DNA of 64,000 bases from Chitinophagaceae bacterium (GCA_014379345.1 JACMLY010000030.1:248001-312000); one strand, 5' to 3'; counted from the first letter of the stretch, positions 1-9,823 are shown. Notes: generated by a model from the letters alone, not told the origin. Program-made: numbers and translations.

Positions 1-534
1 ACCGCTCCGACAAATGGAGCCGCCGGTGTGATTCCCGCTGTCTTGCAGTATTATATCATTTTCAATGATGGCGATAAGGATGACAAGATCATTCAGTTCT
101 TATTAACAGCAGCGGAAATAGGAAGCATTTTTAAAAAGGGAGCCACTATATCTGCAGCGATGGGTGGATGCCAGGCGGAGATAGGTGTATCCTCAGCAAT
201 GGCAGCGGCAGGCCTCGCTGAAGCCATGGGCGGTACCCAGCGACAGGCCCTGATGGCTGCGGAGATCGCCATGGAACATCACCTGGGACTTACCTGCGAT
301 CCGATAGGCGGTCTTGTACAAATACCCTGCATAGAACGCAATACCATGGGCGCTATTAAAGCAATTACAGCCTGTCAGCTTGCATTACAAAGCACCCCCG
401 ATTTTGCGAAAGTTTCACTCGATGGCGTGATCCGAACAATGTGGAACACCGCAAAGGATATGGATCTGAAATACAAAGAAACCGCTGAAGGCGGGCTGGC
501 AATCCATATTCCGATCAGTTTGAGCGAATGTTAA
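1..534 (+). CDS. sdaA: L-serine ammonia-lyase, C-terminal part (cut by window start)
   Basis: The reading frame is open from base 1, so only the last 177 residues are present. The enzyme deaminates L-serine to pyruvate and ammonia using a 4Fe-4S cluster. Visible family marks are the alanine/glycine-rich alpha-chain stretch with GGCQAEIG and the cluster-region motif [18 protein letters not shown], which carries two of the conserved cysteines. The first residues ([15 protein letters not shown]) also match the family, so the GTG at 28 is not a true start. It is convergent with the next gene, with a palindrome between them. Identification is firm; whether the protein is a fused single chain or a separate alpha subunit cannot be seen here. 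Confidence 0.93.
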   Translation, partial: TAPTNGAAGVIPAVLQYYIIFNDGDKDDKIIQFLLTAAEIGSIFKKGATISAAMGGCQAEIGVSSAMAAAGLAEAMGGTQRQALMAAEIAMEHHLGLTCDPIGGLVQIPCIERNTMGAIKAITACQLALQSTPDFAKVSLDGVIRTMWNTAKDMDLKYKETAEGGLAIHIPISLSEC

Positions 535-584
535 AGCGCCGCATTATTTATTACAATTCCATATTGTATACCTGATGCCCCGTC

Positions 585-658
585 TTAGTGTCCTTCCTTC
601 GTTTCTTGGTGTCTTTGTGGCTAAAAAAATTGACACGAAGACACCAAGACACGAAGAG
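585..658. repeat. Imperfect palindrome between convergent genes
   Basis: The left arm around TTCTTGGTGTCTTTGTGG pairs with the right arm around CACGAAGACACCAAGACACG across an A-rich loop. It fills most of the gap between the convergent sdaA and mqnE genes, a position suited to a two-way transcription terminator. It belongs to the 'cacaaag/gacacgaag' word family also seen near 23.4, 29.2, 30.5 and 55.3 kb. Confidence 0.6.
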
Positions 659-666
659 AAAAGCCT

Positions 667-1836
667 TTAATTCAGCATCGGGTTTGTTTCAATTTCCTTT
701 AATTCAATAGCAGAATAATCCCGGATAGAATTGTAAAGAGTATCTCTTTCAACGGGCTTTCTTTTAACCTGTTTGATGAGGGTAACCAGTTGAGCCGTTG
801 TCATGGAAGGATTCTGTTCTTCTGATCCGGCCATCGAGTAGATCTTTGTAGAATCATCGATGGTGCCATCAATATCATTCACACCAAATGATAAAGTCAA
901 TTGGGCATTTTGTCTACCCAGCATAGGCCAGTACGCTTTTAAATGAGGGAAGTTATCAAGGTACAATCTTGAAACAGCATACATCTTCATGTCCTCGATG
1001 ATTCCCGATTCGGGCACATGGCTCATTTCATTATCCTTATTTCGGAACTTGAGTGGAATGAAAGTATTGAAGCCGCCTGTTCTATCCTGTAGTTGTCGTA
1101 ATCTCTGCATATGATCGATCCGGTGCCAGTATTTTTCGAGATGACCGTATAGCATAGTAGCATTGCTATGCATGCCTGCGCGGTGCGCTGCTTCATGTAT
1201 ATGCAACCAGCCATCGGCGTCAACCTTATCATGACTGATCATTTCACGGATTTCCGGATGAAAGATCTCTGCGCCTCCTCCGGGTATTGAATCCAATCCC
1301 GCATTTTTTAAAAATTGAATTCCCTCCTCCACACTCATCTTCGCCTTGCGAAACATGTAATCCAATTCAACAGCTGTGAAGCCTTTAATGTGAAGGCTTG
1401 GCCTGTGGGCTTTGATCTTCTGCAATAATTCTCCAAAATAGGGCAGGTTCATTTTTGGATGAACACCCCCTACAATATGGACTTCCGTGACAGGCTTTCC
1501 ATCATAATTTTTTACGATATCGAGCATTTGATCGATGCTGAGTTCCCAGCCTTCTTCACGGTTCGCATATAAACGTGAGTAAGAACAAAATTTACAGGCG
1601 AATACACAAACATTGGTAGGTTCAATATGAAAATTGCGGTTGAAGTAAGTTGTATCTCCGTGCAATCTTTCACGTACAAAATTTGCAAGAGCGCCCAAAA
1701 AAGGAAGGCCGCCGCTTTCAAAAAGCAGCAATCCATCCTGATCTGATATTCTTTGGTTGTTAATTATTTTTTCGGCAATATGTTGCAGATCTTTATTTTT
1801 TTCCTGTCCAACGATCCGGTTAATATTTTCTATCAT
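667..1836 (-). CDS. mqnE: Aminodeoxyfutalosine synthase (radical SAM), menaquinone biosynthesis
   Basis: Radical SAM protein of 389 residues with the CX3CX2C cluster motif in NVCVFACKFCSYSR near residues 76-89. The following sequence VHIVGGVHPKMNLPYF and the GGGAEIF motif fit the CofH/MqnE branch. MqnE joins the enolpyruvyl-chorismate derivative to SAM to give aminofutalosine in the alternative (futalosine) menaquinone route. The related MqnC usually has a different cluster context, so MqnE is preferred. It lies on the same strand as the downstream-coordinate nucleoside transporter but is separated from it by a long palindrome, so it is probably its own unit. Confidence 0.85.
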   Translation of the reverse strand: MIENINRIVGQEKNKDLQHIAEKIINNQRISDQDGLLLFESGGLPFLGALANFVRERLHGDTTYFNRNFHIEPTNVCVFACKFCSYSRLYANREEGWELSIDQMLDIVKNYDGKPVTEVHIVGGVHPKMNLPYFGELLQKIKAHRPSLHIKGFTAVELDYMFRKAKMSVEEGIQFLKNAGLDSIPGGGAEIFHPEIREMISHDKVDADGWLHIHEAAHRAGMHSNATMLYGHLEKYWHRIDHMQRLRQLQDRTGGFNTFIPLKFRNKDNEMSHVPESGIIEDMKMYAVSRLYLDNFPHLKAYWPMLGRQNAQLTLSFGVNDIDGTIDDSTKIYSMAGSEEQNPSMTTAQLVTLIKQVKRKPVERDTLYNSIRDYSAIELKEIETNPMLN

Positions 1837-1876
1837 TTCAAATTCAATTTCGAAGTACGAGGGAAGAAGTTAGAAA

Positions 1877-2007
1877 TACGAAGTTAGAAGTTAGAAGTAC
1901 GAAGTTAAGAAGAGAATGTAAGATGTACGATGTAAGATGTACGATTTTTGATGTACGATGTAAGGTGGAGTCTCTTTAACTTCGTACTTCTAACTTCTAA
2001 CTTCGTA
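1877..2007. repeat. Tandem-word palindrome (TACGAAGTTAGAAG family)
   Basis: A 32-base arm at 1877-1908, made of repeated GAAGTTA/GAAGTACGAAGTTA words, is an exact reverse complement of 1976-2007. The loop holds further degenerate words (GTAAGATGTACGAT). More copies of the words extend outside both arms, to about 1850 and 2030. It fills the gap between two minus-strand genes. The same word family recurs inside the cys operon near 57.4 kb. Confidence 0.9.
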
Positions 2008-2025
2008 CTTCGTACTTCGTACATC

Positions 2026-3318
2026 TTAAGTCAACGCTCCGGCCATACAACCGCACATGAGGCAGGCGATGGTGCCGCCAATGAGTGCTTTGAAACCCAA
2101 TTCGGTGAGGTTTTTTCGTTGATTGGGAGCCAGCTGGCTGATACCGCCGATCTGGATGCCTATCGAGGCAAAATTTGCAAAACCCGCAAGCGCATATGTT
2201 GTTATGAGGATTGATTTGGGATCGGTAATGACTCCTTTCTCCTTCATCCCGCTGAAGGATAAATAGGCATTGAACTCGTTGAGAATTGTTTTTTCGCCGA
2301 GCAGCTGACCGACATTCAGCATGTCGTTTGTATTGACTCCAATGATCCACGCAACCGGAGAGAAAATATACCCCAGGAGCATTTGGAACGAAAGCTTATC
2401 GTACGGTGTATTGGCTGCTATTATGCCATTCAGCGAAGTCCAGTCGCCAATTTTAAATAGAACGTAATTCAAAACAAAAATAAGGGCGGTAAATGCCAGC
2501 AACATCGCGCCCACATTTACGGCCAGCTTCATCCCATCTGTAGTGCCAATTGAAAGAGCGTCTAAAAAATTATCGCCCAATTTTTGTTTTGGGATCCGGA
2601 CCTCTGTGCTTACGGGCTGGGTTTGAGGGAACAATACTTTTGCACAAATAATGGCAGCAGGAGCACTTAAAATTGACTGTGTGAGAAGGTGCATGGCGAA
2701 GAATGCCTTTGCATTTGGATCATCACCGCCTAAAAAACTGACGTAGGCGCCTAAAACACTGCCTGCCGTATTTGCCATTCCTCCCACCATGATCAATAAA
2801 ACTTCTGAACGGTTCACTTTGTCCAGATAGGGTTTGATCATCAACGGAGCCTCTGTTTGCCCCATGAAAATATTAGCGGCCGTAGACACACTTTCGGACC
2901 CGCTGATCTTTAATTTGCTCAATGCCAGCGCAAATACATATACGATTTTTTGAAGGATGCCGGTATAATATAAGATCGAGGATAAGGCCGAGAAAAATAT
3001 AATGGTAGGCAATACCCTTACTGCGAAGATAAATCCCCAGGAATCGGGGCGCACTTCTATCAGGTTCGAAAATAACAGGCGGGTGCTTTCGATTTCCACC
3101 TCGATGACTTTTACAAATGCCCTTGAAAGAAAATCAAAAAAACCGTTTATGAAACCTACTCTTGTTACACCGAGATAGAAACAAACCATTGCAATCAGTG
3201 AAATGATGACAAGCCTCCAATTGATCGCCTTGCGGTTGGTGCTCAACAACCAACAAACAAAGATGAGGAAGAACATGCCAAAGGCGCCTCGGAGTACATT
3301 TTCCAGTTGAGCATTCAT
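2026..3318 (-). CDS. CNT-family Na+/nucleoside symporter (NupC-like)
   Basis: Polytopic inner-membrane protein of 430 residues with roughly ten hydrophobic segments. The concentrative nucleoside transporter signature is clear: NIFMGQTEAPLMIKPYL followed by the GGMANTAGSVLGAY motif, and later the NEFNAYLSF and GFANFASIGIQIGG motifs that line the substrate and sodium sites. It takes up nucleosides using the sodium or proton gradient. The N-terminus carries a longer hydrophobic stretch than NupC of E. coli, common in Bacteroidota members. Substrate preference (purine or pyrimidine) cannot be read with confidence. Confidence 0.9.
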   Translation of the reverse strand: MNAQLENVLRGAFGMFFLIFVCWLLSTNRKAINWRLVIISLIAMVCFYLGVTRVGFINGFFDFLSRAFVKVIEVEIESTRLLFSNLIEVRPDSWGFIFAVRVLPTIIFFSALSSILYYTGILQKIVYVFALALSKLKISGSESVSTAANIFMGQTEAPLMIKPYLDKVNRSEVLLIMVGGMANTAGSVLGAYVSFLGGDDPNAKAFFAMHLLTQSILSAPAAIICAKVLFPQTQPVSTEVRIPKQKLGDNFLDALSIGTTDGMKLAVNVGAMLLAFTALIFVLNYVLFKIGDWTSLNGIIAANTPYDKLSFQMLLGYIFSPVAWIIGVNTNDMLNVGQLLGEKTILNEFNAYLSFSGMKEKGVITDPKSILITTYALAGFANFASIGIQIGGISQLAPNQRKNLTELGFKALIGGTIACLMCGCMAGALT

Positions 3319-3390
3319 TGCAGTTGGTTTGGTTTAAACAGCTGGCAATATAGGAATTAATATGGTGGGTGGTAATTGCGCCAATAAAAA

Positions 3391-3410
3391 AGCAGGTCAA
3401 TAGACCTGCT
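3391..3410 (-). terminator. Rho-independent terminator for trxA
   Basis: The perfect 8-bp stem AGCAGGTC/GACCTGCT has a 4-base loop. Read on the minus strand it is followed directly by a T-rich run (the AATAAAAA on the plus strand). It lies about 50 bases past the trxA stop codon. Confidence 0.8.
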
Positions 3411-3457
3411 TATATGTAACTGACCGTAGTAATCAGATTAATCAGAATAATCAGAAG

Positions 3458-3775
3458 TTAGATATGTATTTCTATCTTCTTTACAAAATTCGATTTGGGT
3501 TGAGCTCCTACTAGTTTGTCAACGACCTTACCACCTTTAATGAAAAGGATGGCGGGAATAGAAGTAATTCCGTAATTAATAGACAATTGCGGATTGTGAT
3601 CGACATTCACTTTTCCCACATTTACCCTGTCAGTATACTCTTTTGACAACTCTTCGATAACCGGACCAATTGCGCGGCAAGGACCACACCATTCAGCCCA
3701 GAAATCTATTACTGTCAATTTATCGGAGGATAAAACTTTTTCCTGAAAATTCGCATCGGTTAATTCTAAAGCCAT
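3458..3775 (-). CDS. trxA: Thioredoxin
   Basis: Small cytoplasmic disulfide reductase of 105 residues with the canonical active site WAEWCGPC (Cys30 and Cys33) and the cis-proline motif TSIPAILFIKGG. There is no signal peptide, so it should act in the cytosol with thioredoxin reductase. It could supply electrons to the MsrA and APS reductase encoded elsewhere in the window. Length and motifs match the family exactly. It has its own predicted promoter and terminator, so it is probably monocistronic. Confidence 0.97.
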   Translation of the reverse strand: MALELTDANFQEKVLSSDKLTVIDFWAEWCGPCRAIGPVIEELSKEYTDRVNVGKVNVDHNPQLSINYGITSIPAILFIKGGKVVDKLVGAQPKSNFVKKIEIHI

Positions 3776-3809
3776 AACGTATATTTTAAGATTGATGTTT
3801 ATATATCAT

Positions 3810-3817
3810 CAAATTTA
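3810..3817 (-). promoter_or_regulatory. trxA: Predicted trxA promoter -7 box (TAAATTTG)
   Basis: On the minus strand TAAATTTG matches the Bacteroidota -7 consensus TAnnTTTG exactly. A TTTG lies about 23 bases upstream in the -33 region. The box is about 35 bases before the trxA ATG. Confidence 0.6.
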
Positions 3818-3863
3818 CAACCAATAGTTGATTCACTGAACAAATGGCATTGTGAGGATTTGA

Positions 3864-4049
3864 AGTTTAAGGTTTAAAGTTTAAGGTTTAAGGTTTAGGG
3901 TTTAGAGTTTGAGGTTTAATGTTTAAGGTTATCCTGATAAATAGTACAATTGAGCGGTCAGGCTGATATAAAGAGTACATAAACTGAAAGGGGTAGATAA
4001 AAACAACATTAAACTGTAAACTTTAAACCTTAAACTTTAAACCTTAAAC
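3864..4049. repeat. Tandem-word palindrome (GTTTAAG family)
   Basis: Repeats of GTTTAAG/GTTTAAAG at 3864-3889 are the exact reverse complement of 4024-4049 (26-base arms). More degenerate GTTTAGG/GTTTGAGG words extend the left side to about 3935. The inner segment of about 85 bases is ordinary sequence. It lies between trxA and the dnaE stop, two genes on the same strand, so it may end dnaE transcription. Confidence 0.9.
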
Positions 4050-4051
4050 AC

Positions 4052-7000
4052 TCACACCGTGACAACCTGTATTTCAATCTCCGGTTTACCCATTAAAAAG
4101 GCGGCCATTTCGTCATTCATTTCAAAGCCATTATCTATGGTATACAAGCTGATCTTGTAATTGCTCTTAGGTTCATTAATATTGAACTTCAGGCCTGATC
4201 TTCCTGGAAATCTTTTAACATTCTGTTCTATAAAACTGACCATATGATCGTTCAGATACCTTGCCTCAATGTCTACAACCAGTTGCCTGGTAAAGTTTTG
4301 CTTAATACTTTCCAACAGGATGATCTTTTCTACCTTAAATTCAAACTCGGGCCGGTTATAACGTTGTTTAAAGGAACCAATGATAAACAGATTCTTGCCC
4401 TTTTCCAGGTAATTGGAATACCTGGTATAATCGTCGCTCCAAAGCAATATTTCACATTTACCTGTATAATCCTCAATAATGAATGAACCAAACTGCCTGC
4501 CGGTTTTAGTTACGCGGTGTTGCGCATCCACAACAAGGCCTGCCAGGCGAAATGTTTTATTTGGATTTGCCTGCAAACTGACTGCCTCTTTTATTTCGTT
4601 AAATTCTCCCAGTTTGGTGATGCCGTAATACTGAATTTCAAACTTAAAATTATCGAGCGGATGTCCACTCATGAACATCCCTGTTGTGTCTTTTTCATGG
4701 TCGAGCAATTCGGTAAGTGTCCATGGTTCGCAGGCTGGAATTTTTGGAGGCACCACTTGTGGCATTTCCAGGTTTCCAAATAATGTGTTGGTAGATCCTG
4801 CGGAATTGGTCTGAAAAATATTTCCAAACCGGATAATTTTTTCCAGGCCGGTAGAAGGTTCACCCTGGGGCACATGAAAATATTGAGCACGATGAAATTC
4901 TTTAAAACAATCGAATGCTCCTGCATATGCCAGGCTTTCCAATGTTTTTTTATTGACAGTTCGTTGATTGATCCTGGTTATCAGATCAAAAATGGATGGA
5001 AAAGTTCCCTTTTTCTCCCTTTCTTCTATTATTCCTTCAACAGCGGCTTCACCAACTCCCTTTAATCCTCCCAAACCAAATCGTATCTCGCCCTTGCTAT
5101 TAACTGCAAAACCTTTTTTTGATTCATTCACATCCGGACCAAGAACACGTTGCCCCATGCGCTTGCACTCTTCCATGAAAAAAGTGATCTTATCAATATT
5201 GCCGGCGTTGTTCAATACCGCAGCCATATATTCTGCCGGATAATGTGCTTTCAGATAAGCTGTCTGGTATGCCACATATGCGTAGCAGGTAGAATGTGAT
5301 TTATTGAATGCATATTGTGCAAATGCTTCCCAATCGGTCCATATTTTTTCCAGTTTATCAGCAGGCATTCCTTTGGCTGTAGCACCGGAAATAAACTGGG
5401 ACTTCATTTTATCGAGAACCGATTTTTGTTTTTTGCCCATTGCTTTACGGAGAACATCCGCATCACCCTTACTAAAACCGGCGAGCTTCTGAGCAAGCAA
5501 CATCACTTGTTCCTGGTATACAGTGATACCATATGTGTCTTTCAGATATTCTTCTACTTCCGGTACATCATAAACAATTTTTTCACGCCCATGTTTCCGG
5601 TCGATATAGTTCGGGATATATGCCATGGGCCCTGGCCGATATAGCGCATTCATTGCAATAAGATCATCAAACTTATCAGGCTTCAGGTCTCTTAAATATT
5701 TCTGCATACCAGGACTTTCAAACTGGAATGTTCCAATGGTATCAGCGTGTTGATACAGTGCAAATGTTTTTTGATCATCTAGAGGGATGGCATCAATATC
5801 AATTTCTACTCCATGATTTTGTTTGATCAGCTCGAGCGCATTTTTGATGATGGTGAGTGTTTTCAATCCCAGGAAGTCCATCTTGATCACACCGGCATCT
5901 TCAATAATACTTCCTTCAATCTGGGTTACCCATAGGTCTGAATCTTTCGCTGTACATACCGGAATCAGGTCTGTAAGATCAGTGGGTGCTATGATGATAC
6001 CTGCTGCATGAATACCCGTATTCCGAACCGATCCTTCCAGTCTTTCGGCAGCATGCAGCACTTCGCTATCCAATCCTTTACCATTGTAAATTTCACGAAG
6101 TCTTTTCACAAGCTCCATATCGTCTGCGCCCACGCCATCTTTTTCTTCCAATGATTTTTCACCTTCCTTTGCGGTGAGAGGAGCATGCAGCACACGCCGC
6201 AATTCTATTCCCGGGCGGTCGGGGACTAGTTTTGCCAGAGCATTTGACTCCGCCAACGGCAGATCCAACGTGCGTGCAACATCCTTTATACTCATCTTAG
6301 CGGCCATCGTACCATAGGTGATGATCTGTGCTACCTGTGTTTTGCCGTATTTTTTAATTACATAGTCAATTACTTTTTGACGGCCGTCATCATCAAAATC
6401 TGTATCTATATCGGGCATGGATTTGCGGTCGGGGTTCAAAAATCTTTCGAACAGCAAATTGTATTTGATGGGATCGATATTGGTAATGCCGATGCAATAA
6501 GCAACCACACTGCCGGCAGCGGAACCACGACCGGGTCCTACAAACACACCCATCTCACGACCGGCTTTAATAAAATCACTCACAATTAAAAAATAGCCGG
6601 CAAAGCCCATTGTTTTAACGGTGAACAATTCAAAGTCGAGCCGTTCCTGCAATTCAGGAGTGATCTCCGTATAACGTTGCCTTGCGCCCTCATGAGAAAT
6701 ATGGCGCAGGTATTCCCATTGATTCAGGTTACTGTCTGCATGTACCTGGAATTCTTTTGGAACAGTGAAGGCAGGCAATAAAATATCTTTTTTCAGATTC
6801 AACACGTCTACCTTGTCAACGATCATATTCGTGTTGTCGATCGCCTCAGGTACATCCGCGAACAGTTTTGTCATTTCTTCGGGCGACTTAAAATAAAACT
6901 GGTCATTGGGAAATTTGAACCGCCTGTCTTTCAGGTTTACATCATCGTTCACAAAGTCATCGTACCCGGGCGTGCTTTTCTTTTCACCGGTATTGATGCA

Positions 7001-7690
7001 AAGAAGAATATCGTGTGCATTGTAATCGTCCTGGTCGGTATAATGACTGTCGTTCGTTGCAATTACAGGCACATTGTATTTCTTTGCGAACTTTAAAAGC
7101 GTTTGATTGATCTTTTCCTGTTCCTTGATATTATGCCTTTGCAATTCGATAAAATAATTTTCACCGAACATATCCAGCCACCATTTGAATTCTTTTTCAG
7201 CTTTTTCATCACCCTCATGTAAAATCGATTGAGGTACGTAGGCGCCGATGCAACAGGTGGTAGCGATCAATCCTTCGTGGTATTTTTCAATTAATTCTTT
7301 ATCGATGCGGGGATACTTACTGTACATCCCTTCAATAAAACCGAGTGAAGTAAGCTTAACAAGGTTCTGATAACCGGTTTTATTTTTTGCCAGTAACACC
7401 TGGTGGTATCTTTGATCTTTTTGTTCCTTGGTGAAAGTTTTGCGGTGACGTGATTCAACAACATAAAACTCGCATCCGACGATCGGCTTCACTTTTAAGG
7501 TCTTGTCATCATTCTGGTGTTTGTATGCTTCCGCCACGAATTCAAACGCGCCGAACATATTGCCATGATCAGTAATGGCAATAGCCGGCATCTTGTGTGC
7601 AATCGCCTTTTTGTACAGGCTTTGTATCGATGCAGCTCCATCTAGTAAGGAGAATTGTGTATGGCAATGTAAGTGAGAAAATGTAGACAT
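4052..7690 (-). CDS. dnaE: DNA polymerase III alpha subunit
   Basis: Replicative polymerase catalytic subunit of 1212 residues. In order it shows an N-terminal PHP domain (LHCHTQFSLLDGAA at residues 7-20), the polymerase core with PGRGSAAGSVVAYC and the catalytic pair in MPDIDTDF (Asp427 and Asp429), the fingers and thumb region (YQEQVMLLAQ, FNKSHSTCYAY), a helix-hairpin-helix-like segment, and a C-terminal OB fold (FRLAGLVVDAQHR). Length is normal for a Bacteroidota DnaE. It starts with ATG at 7690 and ends close to a long palindrome. Nothing is missing or odd. Confidence 0.98.
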   Translation of the reverse strand: MSTFSHLHCHTQFSLLDGAASIQSLYKKAIAHKMPAIAITDHGNMFGAFEFVAEAYKHQNDDKTLKVKPIVGCEFYVVESRHRKTFTKEQKDQRYHQVLLAKNKTGYQNLVKLTSLGFIEGMYSKYPRIDKELIEKYHEGLIATTCCIGAYVPQSILHEGDEKAEKEFKWWLDMFGENYFIELQRHNIKEQEKINQTLLKFAKKYNVPVIATNDSHYTDQDDYNAHDILLCINTGEKKSTPGYDDFVNDDVNLKDRRFKFPNDQFYFKSPEEMTKLFADVPEAIDNTNMIVDKVDVLNLKKDILLPAFTVPKEFQVHADSNLNQWEYLRHISHEGARQRYTEITPELQERLDFELFTVKTMGFAGYFLIVSDFIKAGREMGVFVGPGRGSAAGSVVAYCIGITNIDPIKYNLLFERFLNPDRKSMPDIDTDFDDDGRQKVIDYVIKKYGKTQVAQIITYGTMAAKMSIKDVARTLDLPLAESNALAKLVPDRPGIELRRVLHAPLTAKEGEKSLEEKDGVGADDMELVKRLREIYNGKGLDSEVLHAAERLEGSVRNTGIHAAGIIIAPTDLTDLIPVCTAKDSDLWVTQIEGSIIEDAGVIKMDFLGLKTLTIIKNALELIKQNHGVEIDIDAIPLDDQKTFALYQHADTIGTFQFESPGMQKYLRDLKPDKFDDLIAMNALYRPGPMAYIPNYIDRKHGREKIVYDVPEVEEYLKDTYGITVYQEQVMLLAQKLAGFSKGDADVLRKAMGKKQKSVLDKMKSQFISGATAKGMPADKLEKIWTDWEAFAQYAFNKSHSTCYAYVAYQTAYLKAHYPAEYMAAVLNNAGNIDKITFFMEECKRMGQRVLGPDVNESKKGFAVNSKGEIRFGLGGLKGVGEAAVEGIIEEREKKGTFPSIFDLITRINQRTVNKKTLESLAYAGAFDCFKEFHRAQYFHVPQGEPSTGLEKIIRFGNIFQTNSAGSTNTLFGNLEMPQVVPPKIPACEPWTLTELLDHEKDTTGMFMSGHPLDNFKFEIQYYGITKLGEFNEIKEAVSLQANPNKTFRLAGLVVDAQHRVTKTGRQFGSFIIEDYTGKCEILLWSDDYTRYSNYLEKGKNLFIIGSFKQRYNRPEFEFKVEKIILLESIKQNFTRQLVVDIEARYLNDHMVSFIEQNVKRFPGRSGLKFNINEPKSNYKISLYTIDNGFEMNDEMAAFLMGKPEIEIQVVTV

Positions 7691-7741
7691 AAGTGGTCAA
7701 TATCATCCTAAATACTCAAGAACGAATCACATGCAATGGGT

Positions 7742-7809
7742 TTTTGCCACGAATTACACGAATTAACACGAATTACAATTCGTGCTAATTCGTGTAATCC
7801 GTGGCAAAA
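7742..7809. repeat. Palindrome of the CACGAATTACACG family
   Basis: Arms of about 33 bases (left TTTTGCCACGAATTACACG..., right its reverse complement) differ at about two positions and have almost no loop. It lies between the divergent dnaE and NlpC/P60 genes, so simple termination does not explain its position. Similar copies are at 22637 and 31725. Confidence 0.85.
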
Positions 7810-7960
7810 TCTCTCGTCAGGTTGGTGTTCATTCAACCCGCAAATTTCCATATTCAATCGCCAATTATCAAAAGGAAACTGTAACATTCTTTCCACAGTA
7901 GCAATTTGGCAATGTATTTGTTACCTTAGCAAAACCTCAAATCCTTAAATAAATCAGTAC

Positions 7961-8632
7961 TTGAAAAAGCTATTCTATTTATTGGTAGCTCTCTCTGCAT
8001 TAGCGAGCTGTTCTTCTTTCAAAAAGGCATCTACTCCTGTGCCTTCTTCTGCCCCAAAAGCCAATGAAAATACAAATCCACGTTTCATTGAAAGTATTTC
8101 GATCACCCCGGGTAAACAGGCTATTTCTTCAACGGAACAGAAAGAGATCTACCAGGCTGCTTACACAAAAGCTGAATCAAATCATTCAGCCGACAATGTA
8201 GTGATTGAGTCTGTTAATGGCCTGCAAATTAAATATGCAATTCTGTTAAATATTCCTATAGAAACTTCTTTGAATTTCAGAATGCTTGAGTTCATTGAAG
8301 AATGGTATGGCACGCCTTATCGTTATGGGGGAACATCAAAACAGGGTGTCGATTGTTCTGCGTTTGTTAATTTCTTCATGTCGGCTGTTTATGGACTTTC
8401 CGTGCCCCGCAATTCGAAAGAACAGTACAGCGCTGCGAAAAAAATAAAGAAGAAGCAATTAGAAGAAGGCGATCTTGTTTTCTTCAATACCCGCGGAGGC
8501 GTATCGCATGTTGGCGTATACCTGGGCAATAATAAATTTGCGCATGCTTCCACTTCCAGTGGTGTAACGATCAGTGATCTTGATGATGATTACTACGACA
8601 GAAGGTATGTTGGATCGGGGAGGGTAAGATAG
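7961..8632 (+). CDS. NlpC/P60 peptidoglycan endopeptidase lipoprotein
   Basis: Predicted cell-wall hydrolase of 223 residues that cuts peptide cross-links in murein. It begins with TTG; the leader MKKLFYLLVALSALASC ends in a lipobox, so it should be a lipoprotein. The C-terminal NlpC/P60 domain has the catalytic cysteine in GVDCSAF (Cys132), the histidine in VSHVGVYL (His183) and the third polar residue in KFAHAST (His195). The middle stretch of about 70 residues resembles no domain I can name. TTG is preferred because no ATG precedes the signal peptide. It is divergent from dnaE. Confidence 0.9.
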   Translation: MKKLFYLLVALSALASCSSFKKASTPVPSSAPKANENTNPRFIESISITPGKQAISSTEQKEIYQAAYTKAESNHSADNVVIESVNGLQIKYAILLNIPIETSLNFRMLEFIEEWYGTPYRYGGTSKQGVDCSAFVNFFMSAVYGLSVPRNSKEQYSAAKKIKKKQLEEGDLVFFNTRGGVSHVGVYLGNNKFAHASTSSGVTISDLDDDYYDRRYVGSGRVR

Positions 8633-8800
8633 TAATTGTTGCGGGTTATGAGTTGCCGTTTTTTTCAGGTTTGCATCTTGAATTCTAGTCGGATGAGTAG
8701 CGCATTTTTCGTTGATCCATAACGTTTTCTCTTTGACAAATGCGTAGATGAGTAGTTGTAGCGATAACAAATAGTAAGAACTAATTTAAAGAAAACAAGA

Positions 8801-9187
8801 ATGCCGGCCATAGAACACAATCCCATAGGGCTTTTCCCACCTTATAGAAATTATAGTCATGCAGTTGAAATTAAAGGGGGCTCAACTTTACTTTTTATTA
8901 GTGGATTAAATGGGTACCTGCAAGACGGTGAAACTATGCCTGATTCATTTGAAGAGCAAGGCAATATTATATGGCAACATATTGGAACAATACTCAAATC
9001 TGCTGGAATGGGTTATCAACATCTGGTGTCTATCAGAACCTACTTAGCCGACCCTTCATATGACGAAGCAAATGTGCAATTAAGAATTAAGTATTTAGCG
9101 GACAATAAACCAGCTTTAACAGTTATTTGTTGCCAACTGCTCGACAAAAAATGGAAATTAGAAGTTGAAGCCATGGCAGCGAAATAA
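8801..9187 (+). CDS. RidA/YjgF-family protein
   Basis: Cytosolic protein of 128 residues with the RidA fold signatures FISGLNG, QGNIIWQHIGTILKSAGM and the C-terminal LEVEAMA. Classical RidA members hydrolyse reactive enamine/imine intermediates; their key arginine lies in a motif like RTYL-to-RP. Here IRTYLAD is present but the usual C-terminal R-x-x-V pattern reads KPALTVICCQLL, so the substrate may differ. A second, exported RidA-family protein is encoded at 44985. No operon partner is obvious. Confidence 0.8.
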   Translation: MPAIEHNPIGLFPPYRNYSHAVEIKGGSTLLFISGLNGYLQDGETMPDSFEEQGNIIWQHIGTILKSAGMGYQHLVSIRTYLADPSYDEANVQLRIKYLADNKPALTVICCQLLDKKWKLEVEAMAAK

Positions 9188-9363
9188 ATCGTTTTAGAAA
9201 ATAATCAGGCTATGCCTACAAAAAAAAACGAACCGCTGACATTGGTTAGGGAATTGAAGAATGATACGCAAGCTTACGCCCAAGGCTAACATTAGCGTAA
9301 ATTCAACGACTAATCTGCAATACAACAAAGAACGAAGAAATTTATTCATTCAAAGCCTTCTGT

Positions 9364-9735
9364 ATGACAACAACAAATAAACCACTTCTGAAAAAAATAA
9401 GTGAAGAGTTTGCCAAAGGAAATCTTCCGTTTTGCGAAGCATATTTAGCCGACGATATTAAGTGGAACATTCTTGGTAATAGTGCTATTATAGGCAAAGA
9501 GCAGGTTCTTGAAGTATCTAAAATGCAACAGCTTGAAAGTTTCCCTGTTATTACAATAAAGAACATTGTTGCAGAGGACGCTTATGTGGTTGTGGAAAGC
9601 ACAGGAAAGGCCAAAACCAAAAATGGAAAGCCTTATAACCAGACCTATTGTGAAGTTTTTAAATTTAATGATGAAAAACTTCAGGAAATAAATACTTACC
9701 TGGATACAGCATTGAGCAAGGAGGTACTTAGTTAA
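9364..9735 (+). CDS. SnoaL/NTF2-like small protein
   Basis: Protein of 123 residues with the alpha-beta cone pattern of the NTF2-like superfamily: an N-terminal helix (LLKKISEEFAKGN), the strand DIKWNILG, and later strands VVVESTGKAKTKNG and YCEVFKFNDEKLQEINTYLD. Such proteins are ligand-binding or small enzymes of varied function; nothing here fixes the substrate. It precedes an MDR oxidoreductase by about 90 bases on the same strand and may be co-expressed. There is no signal peptide. Confidence 0.7.
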   Translation: MTTTNKPLLKKISEEFAKGNLPFCEAYLADDIKWNILGNSAIIGKEQVLEVSKMQQLESFPVITIKNIVAEDAYVVVESTGKAKTKNGKPYNQTYCEVFKFNDEKLQEINTYLDTALSKEVLS

Positions 9736-9823
9736 AAATAAGAAATCATAAAAAAACTGATAGCCTCTGACATAGACTTGCCGGATAGCTTAGGGGTCGA
9801 AAACCTTGTATTTCATTTAAAAA

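Noticed and set aside
3864..3935. Tandem GTTTAAG words resembling a CRISPR array
   Set aside because: No unique spacers of constant length between repeats and no cas genes; the arms mirror each other instead.
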